DNA from: UBA724 sp964229545
GTDB taxonomy: Bacteria > Bacteroidota > Bacteroidia > Flavobacteriales > Flavobacteriaceae
DNA length: 8,218 nt
Direction: 5' to 3'
Assembly: GCA_964229545.1 (NCBI GenBank)
Contig: CAXRDP010000082.1
Coordinates: 1 to 8,218 of the forward strand
Made by a program: the position numbers and the translations under genes. Of the stretch, positions 1 through 4,607 are shown one piece after another (within the stretch, counting starts at the first letter, position 1; each line of letters opens with the position of its first letter). The notes beneath the pieces are model-generated. The model was given only the letters and a program-made list of their open reading frames with translations. It searched no databases and was not told where the DNA came from.

Positions 1-886
1 CCAAACCCAAGGGCGTTTGGAGGTGTTTGAGGCCAATTTGCTTGTACGTGGCAGCTATGACCAAGCCGCACAAGATTGCTCAGCCATCATCCATACAGCC
101 TCACCTTTTACGTTTGCTTTTAAGAATGCTACCAAAGAACTGTTGGAACCCGCCGTACGTGGCACCGAAAACATACTCCATGCCGCCAACGCATCGAAAA
201 ATGTTCGGAAAGTGGTGCTCACTTCGAGTGTAGGTGCCATTATGGGCGATATGCGCGATATGAAACGCAAAGGGCTCACCGCATTCTCAGAATCGGACTG
301 GAATACCACCAGCAACATCAACCACAAACCCTATGAATACTCCAAAACAGAAGCCGAAAAAAAAGCTTGGGAAATGGCAGAACAGCAGAAACAATGGGAA
401 CTGGCAGTCATCAATCCGTTTTTTGTGATGGGGCCTCCTCTTTCGCCCCATTTGCATTCAGAGAGTGTTGGCTATATGTTGCGCTACCTCAAAGGCGATT
501 ACAAAAAGGGAGTCCCCGAACTCTATATGGGCTATGTGGATGTGCGCGATGTGGCCCAAGCACATATTTACGCATTGGAAAATCGAGCAGAGGGGCGTCA
601 CATTTTGTGTGAACGTATCTCAACCCTATTGGGTTTTGCACAGGCCATAGAAAGTCAGTTTCCCAACACCTATCAACTTCCAAAAAAAATCGTTCCCAAA
701 TGGCTGATGTACCTTATTGGACGTTCGGCTAGGATGAACCCCAAGTATATCAAAACCAACATCGGTCATCCCATAGCCATGGACAACAGTAAAAGCAAAA
801 AAGCACTTAAAATAGACTATATTCCCTTAGAAAAAACCCTAGAAGATATGGTCAATCAACTTATTGCCTTTAAACTTGTCAAGTAA
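1..886 (+). CDS. NAD(P)-dependent reductase, dihydroflavonol-4-reductase/epimerase-like (5' partial)
   Basis: Extended short-chain dehydrogenase/reductase of the dihydroflavonol-reductase-like type, which normally reduces an aldehyde or ketone with NAD(P)H in the cytoplasm; the substrate cannot be told. The reading frame is open from base 2 to the window edge, so 294 residues are visible and the N-terminus, including the Rossmann GxxGxxG nucleotide-binding loop (roughly 50 residues by family comparison), lies outside. Seen in order, numbered from the first visible codon: an HTASPF stretch near residue 31-36 following the second half of the Rossmann fold, the catalytic Ser region VLTSS (Ser75/76), the YxxxK pair (Tyr111, Lys115), the INPFFVMGPPLSP stretch typical of this subfamily, and VDVRDVAQAH. 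A TTG at 17 is not the real start because the homologous frame continues upstream. It ends in TAA, 5 nt before the Dph6-like gene, so the two are probably cotranscribed. Family assignment is firm; the physiological role is unknown. Confidence 0.87.
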   Translation, partial: QTQGRLEVFEANLLVRGSYDQAAQDCSAIIHTASPFTFAFKNATKELLEPAVRGTENILHAANASKNVRKVVLTSSVGAIMGDMRDMKRKGLTAFSESDWNTTSNINHKPYEYSKTEAEKKAWEMAEQQKQWELAVINPFFVMGPPLSPHLHSESVGYMLRYLKGDYKKGVPELYMGYVDVRDVAQAHIYALENRAEGRHILCERISTLLGFAQAIESQFPNTYQLPKKIVPKWLMYLIGRSARMNPKYIKTNIGHPIAMDNSKSKKALKIDYIPLEKTLEDMVNQLIAFKLVK

Positions 887-891
887 ATTCT

Positions 892-1593
892 TTGGATACT
901 GTTAAAGACACTTTTTTAAGCTGGAGCAGCGGCAAAGACGCTGCTTTGGCACTCTATAAAATCCAACAAGCGCCTGATGTTCGGGTTCAAAAACTGCTGA
1001 CCACGGTCAATAGCCATTACAAACGTGTGAGCATGCACGGGTTGCGTGAGGCTGTACTGGAGAAGCAACTTTCCGCTTTGGACATCCCACTCCACAAAGT
1101 GGCTCTGCCCCAGCAAGGCGGTATGGAAGCCTATGAAAATGCGATGGATTGCGCATTCAGCCAACTCACCGCTGAGGGTATCACGCATGGTGCGTTTGGT
1201 GATATTTTTTTGGAAGACCTAAAAACCTATCGAGAAAAGCAGTTGCAAAACCACCAGCTACTAGCCCTGTTTCCTTTGTGGGAACAAGACACTCGAGCCT
1301 TGATGCATGAGTTTATCGGGCTTGGGTTTGAGGCCATCACTGTGGCCGTAAACGGGGCGGTATTGGACAAGAGTTTTGTGGGGCAAAAAGTTGATGCTGC
1401 ATTTTTAAAACGCTTGCCCAAAGGGGTCGATCCTTGTGGGGAAAACGGGGAGTTTCACACCTTTTGCTATCAAGGGCCTATTTTTAAACATCCCGTTCCT
1501 TATAAGAAGGGCAAAACCATAGGGCGTACCTATCCCGACCCCAAAGGCGGTAATCCTGTTCCCTATTGGTTTTGTGATATATTGTCAGACTAA
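892..1593 (+). CDS. Dph6-like ATP pyrophosphatase (annotated as diphthine--ammonia ligase family)
   Basis: A 233-residue N-type PP-loop ATPase related to eukaryotic/archaeal Dph6, which amidates diphthine on elongation factor 2. Bacteria are not known to make diphthamide, so the bacterial substrate is unknown; by family it should adenylate a carboxyl or similar group and transfer nitrogen. The PP-loop reads SSGKDA at residues 12-17, a variant of SGGKDS. Further family landmarks are THGAFGDIFLEDLKTYRE at about 98-115 and the C-terminal GENGEFHTF at 183-191, equivalent to the GEGGEYETF motif of Dph6. TTG at 892 is the only ATG/GTG/TTG codon between the in-frame stop at 871-873 and the PP-loop, so it is the forced start unless a rarer start is used; the first internal Met lies beyond the loop. 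It sits 5 nt after the reductase gene and its stop overlaps that of convergent lpxK by 4 nt. It is probably cytoplasmic: no signal peptide or membrane segment is seen. Confidence 0.85.
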   Translation: MDTVKDTFLSWSSGKDAALALYKIQQAPDVRVQKLLTTVNSHYKRVSMHGLREAVLEKQLSALDIPLHKVALPQQGGMEAYENAMDCAFSQLTAEGITHGAFGDIFLEDLKTYREKQLQNHQLLALFPLWEQDTRALMHEFIGLGFEAITVAVNGAVLDKSFVGQKVDAAFLKRLPKGVDPCGENGEFHTFCYQGPIFKHPVPYKKGKTIGRTYPDPKGGNPVPYWFCDILSD

Positions 1594-2588
1594 AACTGAG
1601 ATGTAATCAAATCTTTAAAAACGGACTCCTCAGAAAGAAAACCTTGCCGTATGGGCAAAAAATACAGATTTGTGAGCTTGTGTTGTTTAAGACGTACATA
1701 GTCTTTTTCGGTGGTCAATATGGGCAGGTTGTAGGCTGCAATCTTTTTGATATCGGCTGGGCTAAAATCATGATGGTCGGCAAAAGCCAAATTGGTGTAG
1801 TTGGCACCCAATCCATCTAAGTGTGTCAAAAGCGGCTTGGGCCGGGCAATGCCGGTAACCAACACAAAATCCTTTTGTAAAAAATCTGAAAGCAACTCTT
1901 TTTGGGCGCCTTGCAACCAATCGTCATATGCAATATATGTAAAGAAAAGCGCTTGGTGTGGAGCCAATTGAAGGCGTGCCTTAAACGTTGCTTGTGCTTC
2001 TTGAGAAAGATCGGGGGGGCATTTGGTCACCACTACCACATCGGCCCGGTTTTTACCCACAGACGCTTCACGCAAGTTTCCGGCAGGCAACACACAGTCT
2101 TGAAACCAAGGCTGATCGTAGGTGGTCAGCAAGATTCGAAATGAAGGCTCCAATTTTCGGTGCTGATAGGCATCGTCGAGCAAAACACCCTCCAAATCGG
2201 GTTGCAATCGGCGTAGGGTGTGCATTCCATGAGGTCGGTCTTCATCTACCGCCACCACAAGATTCTCAAATTTATGATACAGTTGAAAGGGTTCATCCCC
2301 CAACTGTGAAGGGGTAGATTGCGGATGGGCCAACTGAAAACCTGATGTTTTTCTTTTGTAGCCACGGCTAAGCACTGCAATCTTATGGTCTTTCTGCAAC
2401 AATTCGACCAGATAGGCCACCATAGGTGTTTTACCGGTGCCTCCCGCACTGAGGTTCCCTACCACGATAGTGGGTATGGGAAAGGATTCGCTTGTAAGCC
2501 AATTTTTAGAATAAGCCGTATTGCGCAAACGGGTGATGCCATCGTACAACCACGAGAGTGGAAACAAAGCTTTGCGCAGTAACTTCAT
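1590..2588 (-). CDS. lpxK: Tetraacyldisaccharide 4'-kinase (lipid A biosynthesis)
   Basis: LpxK transfers the gamma-phosphate of ATP to the 4' position of the tetraacyldisaccharide-1-phosphate precursor, forming lipid IVA on the cytoplasmic face of the inner membrane. The 332-residue length is normal. The N-terminal ~25 residues form a hydrophobic/amphipathic segment consistent with membrane association. The P-loop is VGNLSAGGTGKTP at 43-55, with Lys53 and Thr54. Other family motifs are SRGYKRK (74-80), GDEP (97-100), LDDAYQH (137-143, usually DDGFQH), AGNLRE (169-174), the DHHDF box (271-275) and TTEKDYVRL (292-300). The ATG at 2588 was chosen because the protein then begins MKLLRKALFPLSWLYD, as in homologues; the frame is open further upstream to 2816, but that part is antisense to the nif3-like gene. 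It is transcribed divergently from that gene across a 33-bp spacer, with a TAnnTTTG match 5 nt before the ATG. Its stop overlaps the stop of the Dph6-like gene. Confidence 0.95.
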   Translation of the reverse strand: MKLLRKALFPLSWLYDGITRLRNTAYSKNWLTSESFPIPTIVVGNLSAGGTGKTPMVAYLVELLQKDHKIAVLSRGYKRKTSGFQLAHPQSTPSQLGDEPFQLYHKFENLVVAVDEDRPHGMHTLRRLQPDLEGVLLDDAYQHRKLEPSFRILLTTYDQPWFQDCVLPAGNLREASVGKNRADVVVVTKCPPDLSQEAQATFKARLQLAPHQALFFTYIAYDDWLQGAQKELLSDFLQKDFVLVTGIARPKPLLTHLDGLGANYTNLAFADHHDFSPADIKKIAAYNLPILTTEKDYVRLKQHKLTNLYFLPIRQGFLSEESVFKDLITSQF

Positions 2589-2593
2589 AAAAT

Positions 2594-2601
2594 CAAAATT
2601 A
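2594..2601 (-). promoter_or_regulatory. Putative -7 promoter box for lpxK
   Basis: On the minus strand this reads TAATTTTG, an exact match to the Bacteroidota -7 consensus TAnnTTTG. It ends 5 nt before the lpxK ATG, so transcription would begin at or next to the start codon and give a leaderless or nearly leaderless mRNA. No convincing -33 TTTG element is seen upstream. The call rests on the motif and its position only. Confidence 0.5.
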
Positions 2602-2608
2602 TAACATT

Positions 2609-2616
2609 TATCTTTG
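2609..2616 (+). promoter_or_regulatory. Putative -7 promoter box for the nif3-like operon
   Basis: TATCTTTG matches TAnnTTTG exactly and ends 5 nt before the ATG at 2622. It faces away from the equivalent box for lpxK, 7 bases away in the same spacer. No clear -33 element is visible; its expected position would fall at or inside the lpxK start codon. A very short or absent 5' leader is inferred. Confidence 0.5.
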
Positions 2617-2621
2617 GGACG

Positions 2622-3716
2622 ATGCGTATAGCCGATATCATTGCTGTTTTGGAAACCTGGGCACCACTCGCCTATGCAGAAGACTTTGACAATGTGGGTT
2701 TGTTGGTGGGCGACAAAAACCAGTCCACAGAAGGGGTTTTGGTCACACACGACTGTTTGGAAGCAGTGGTCGAAGAAGCTGTCAGCAAACAATGTAAGTT
2801 GATCGTTTGTTTTCACCCCATTCTTTTTGAGGGACTAAAAAAAATCAGTGGTAATAGCCATGTGGAGCGCGCCATTCGCAAAGCCATCAAACACGACATC
2901 GCGATTTATGCCCTTCACACCGCCTTGGACAACCAACCCCATGGCGTGAGTTTTGGGTTGGCGAATGCTTTGGACTTACAAAACACCCACGTTTTGATGC
3001 CCAAAAAAGGGACGCTTCAAAAATTAAGCTTTTATGTGCCCAATAGCCACGCTTCCGCTGTCCAACAAGCGCTGTTTGATGTAGGTGCAGGGCAGTTGGG
3101 TGCCTATGACCAATGCAGTTTTGTGCATGCGGGCGAAGGCGGATTTCGACCTCTCGAAAACAGTCAGCCCCATGTGGGAGCGCAAGGAGTTCGTCACCAG
3201 GAGGCGGAACAACAAGTGCAAATGGTTTTTCAAGCCCATTTGAAGCAGCCTATTGTACAGACCCTATTGGAAAACCATCCCTATGAGGAAGTGGCCTATG
3301 AAATCACCACGCTGGACAACGTCAACCACCATTTGGGTATGGGGATGATTGGAGACCTACCAGCCCCTATGGAACCCGCTGCGTTTTTAAGTTTTGTCAA
3401 AGAAAAGTTGGGCACGGCCATGCTCCGTCACAGTGCTACAACCAACAATCCCATTCAGCGCGTTGCTGTGTTGGGCGGATCGGGCAGTTTTGCCACAGAC
3501 ACTGCCATGGCCAAAGGCGCTGACGCTTATATCACCGCAGACCTGAAATACCATGACTTTTTTAAGGGTCATGACAAGTTTTTGGTAGTGGATGCAGGTC
3601 ACTTTGAAACCGAACAATTCACAAAAAAACTGATTGCTGAATATCTTATCAAAAAATTACCTAATTTTGCAGTCCTTTTATCGGGGTTAGATACCAATCC
3701 AGTAAAATACTGCTAA
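2622..3716 (+). CDS. Nif3-like (DUF34) dinuclear metal-centre protein, often annotated GTP cyclohydrolase I type 2
   Basis: A 364-residue member of the NIF3/YbgI/YqfO family, cytoplasmic proteins that form hexameric rings with a two-metal site. The physiological reaction is unsettled, and the GTP cyclohydrolase label is weakly supported for the family. The N-terminal half carries DFDNVGLLVG (21-30), the metal-binding FHPILFEGLKKI (64-75) and ALHTALD (97-103, ligands His99 and Asp103). A middle insert of about 130-240 has the PII/CutA-like ENHPYEEVAYE stretch (217-227), so this is the long form with the inserted domain, as in YqfO, rather than the short YbgI form. The C-terminal half has GGSGSF (285-290), ADAYITADLKYHD (300-312) and DAGHFETE (324-331) with His327 and Glu331. 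The position matching the first His of the usual HHP motif is Phe64. The ATG at 2622 is preceded by a TAnnTTTG box. The coiled-coil gene follows after 2 nt, a neighbour pair common in bacteria, so an operon is likely. Confidence 0.92.
   Translation: MRIADIIAVLETWAPLAYAEDFDNVGLLVGDKNQSTEGVLVTHDCLEAVVEEAVSKQCKLIVCFHPILFEGLKKISGNSHVERAIRKAIKHDIAIYALHTALDNQPHGVSFGLANALDLQNTHVLMPKKGTLQKLSFYVPNSHASAVQQALFDVGAGQLGAYDQCSFVHAGEGGFRPLENSQPHVGAQGVRHQEAEQQVQMVFQAHLKQPIVQTLLENHPYEEVAYEITTLDNVNHHLGMGMIGDLPAPMEPAAFLSFVKEKLGTAMLRHSATTNNPIQRVAVLGGSGSFATDTAMAKGADAYITADLKYHDFFKGHDKFLVVDAGHFETEQFTKKLIAEYLIKKLPNFAVLLSGLDTNPVKYC
3662..3669 (+). promoter_or_regulatory. Possible internal -7 box inside the nif3-like gene
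   Basis: TAATTTTG matches TAnnTTTG about 50 nt upstream of the coiled-coil gene start and could give that gene an extra promoter. A TTG at 3634-3636 is the nearest -33 candidate, but the 25-nt spacing is longer than usual. The six fixed bases are expected a few times by chance in a window of this size, and this site lies in coding sequence, so the support is weak. Confidence 0.15.
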
Positions 3717-3718
3717 GC

Positions 3719-4498
3719 ATGGCTAAAAAAACTGAAATATCTGTAGAAGAGCGCTTACGAGCGCTATACGATTTGCAACTCATCGATGCGCGTATCGATC
3801 AAATCCGCAACGTACGTGGGGAACTCCCTCTCGAAGTAGAGGATTTGGAAGATGAAGTCGCCGGACTTACCAAAAGAGTAGAAAACACCAACACAGAAAT
3901 AGGCGCCTACAATGACGAGATCAAAGTCAAAAAGAACTTGATCGAATCTGCCAAAGAAATGATCAAAAAGTACGGAGAACAACAAAAAAATGTGCGCAAC
4001 AACCGTGCTTATGAGTCTTTAAACAAAGAGATTGAGTATCAAGAACTCGAAATCGAGTTGGCCGAAAAGCAAATCAATCAGCTAAAAGCCCTCATCGAAC
4101 AAAAGAAAGAAGCACTTACGCAGACCGAAGAAAAATTGGGTGAGCGTCAAAACCACCTAAAACACAAAAAAGATGAGCTCGATGCCATTTTGGCTGAAAC
4201 CCAAAAGGAAGAAGATTTACTGCTAAAAAAATCTGCTGAGTTTGAGAAAAAAGTCGAAGACAGATTGGTAAATGCCTACAAAAGAATCCGCGGTTCTGTT
4301 CGCAATGGTTTGGCTGTAGTGCCGGTAGAGCGTGGGGCTTCTGCAGGTTCATTCTTCACCATCCCCCCTCAGGTGCAGTTGGAAATCGCTTCCAGAAAGA
4401 AGATCATCACTGATGAGCACAGTGGTCGTATTTTGGTTGATGCCGAGCTTGCCAACGAGGAGCGCGAAAAAATGGAAGCGCTGTTTACGTCTGCATAA
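3719..4498 (+). CDS. Coiled-coil protein of the C4-type zinc-ribbon (DUF164/CT398-like) family, zinc ligands lost
   Basis: A 259-residue protein of unknown cellular role. Residues ~35-185 are rich in Glu, Lys, Gln and Leu with heptad-like spacing and should form a long antiparallel coiled-coil hairpin; KNVRNNRAYESLNKEIEYQ at 90-108 is the conserved family segment at the hairpin. The C-terminal domain follows the family pattern (NGLAVVPVERG, then IPPQVQLEIASRKKIIT, then HSGRILVD), but the four positions that normally hold zinc-binding Cys are Ser208, Ser211, Asp232 and Ser235, so zinc binding through the usual ligands is not possible. The rest of the domain fold is well kept, which argues for a functional zinc-free version rather than decay; I recall flavobacterial homologues with the same change, but this was not checked here. 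The gene begins 2 nt after the nif3-like stop and is probably cotranscribed with it. No signal peptide or membrane segment is seen. Confidence 0.88.
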   Translation: MAKKTEISVEERLRALYDLQLIDARIDQIRNVRGELPLEVEDLEDEVAGLTKRVENTNTEIGAYNDEIKVKKNLIESAKEMIKKYGEQQKNVRNNRAYESLNKEIEYQELEIELAEKQINQLKALIEQKKEALTQTEEKLGERQNHLKHKKDELDAILAETQKEEDLLLKKSAEFEKKVEDRLVNAYKRIRGSVRNGLAVVPVERGASAGSFFTIPPQVQLEIASRKKIITDEHSGRILVDAELANEEREKMEALFTSA

Positions 4499-4504
4499 AC
4501 AGTT

Positions 4505-4551
4505 ACAATTTTTTGTTATAAAATTCTTACAAAAACAATCTTTTTGTTACA
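4505..4551. repeat. Imperfect AT-rich direct repeat pair
   Basis: ACAATTTTTTGTTATA at 4505-4520 recurs as ACAATCTTTTTGTTACA at 4535-4551, offset by 30 bases with one substitution and one-base length differences. The second copy runs into the putative -7 box of pckA. This may be a duplicated regulatory site or simply low-complexity AT-rich DNA. Confidence 0.35.
4529..4547. repeat. Weak AT-rich inverted repeat, possible terminator of the upstream operon
   Basis: ACAAAAA (4529-4535) pairs with TTTTTGT (4541-4547) around the 5-base loop CAATC. It is the only hairpin close after the coiled-coil gene, beginning 31 nt past its stop. The stem has a single G-C pair and no separate T-tract follows, so it would be a poor intrinsic terminator. 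It also ends next to the pckA -7 box. Confidence 0.25.
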
Positions 4552-4555
4552 TTTG
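4548..4555 (+). promoter_or_regulatory. Putative -7 promoter box for pckA
   Basis: TACATTTG is an exact TAnnTTTG match in non-coding DNA, 52 nt before the pckA ATG. Transcription would start at about 4561, giving a leader of roughly 45-50 nt that contains the palindrome at 4569-4587. No TTG/TTTG element is seen at the usual -33 distance. Confidence 0.45.
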
Positions 4556-4568
4556 ATTGGTAATCTCG

Positions 4569-4587
4569 TGTGTGTCAATGACACACA
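4569..4587. promoter_or_regulatory. Perfect palindrome in the pckA leader (operator or 5'-UTR hairpin)
   Basis: TGTGTGTCAATGACACACA consists of two perfect 8-base arms around AAT. It begins 14 nt after the putative -7 box and ends 20 nt before the pckA start codon. As DNA it resembles the binding site of a dimeric regulator that would block initiation or early elongation; as RNA it would fold into an 8-bp stem with four G-C pairs. Only three T residues follow it, so it does not look like an intrinsic terminator. It is not the CRP/FNR consensus. The regulator is unknown. Confidence 0.5.
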
Positions 4588-4607
4588 TTTGAAGCAAATA
4601 CCTCTCT

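Noticed and set aside
1..20. Inverted repeat CCAAAC...GTTTGG at the left edge
   Set aside because: It lies inside the coding frame of the reductase, has only 6-bp arms, and has no following T-tract; it is probably chance.
2589..2816. N-terminal extension of lpxK by 76 codons (frame open from 2816)
   Set aside because: The extension is antisense to the conserved start of the nif3-like gene, has no LpxK homology, and would bury the divergent promoter. The protein from the ATG at 2588 begins as LpxK homologues do.
4529..4547. Strong intrinsic terminator after the nif3/coiled-coil operon
   Set aside because: The stem has only one G-C pair and no T-tract beyond the stem itself, so it is listed only as a weak inverted repeat.
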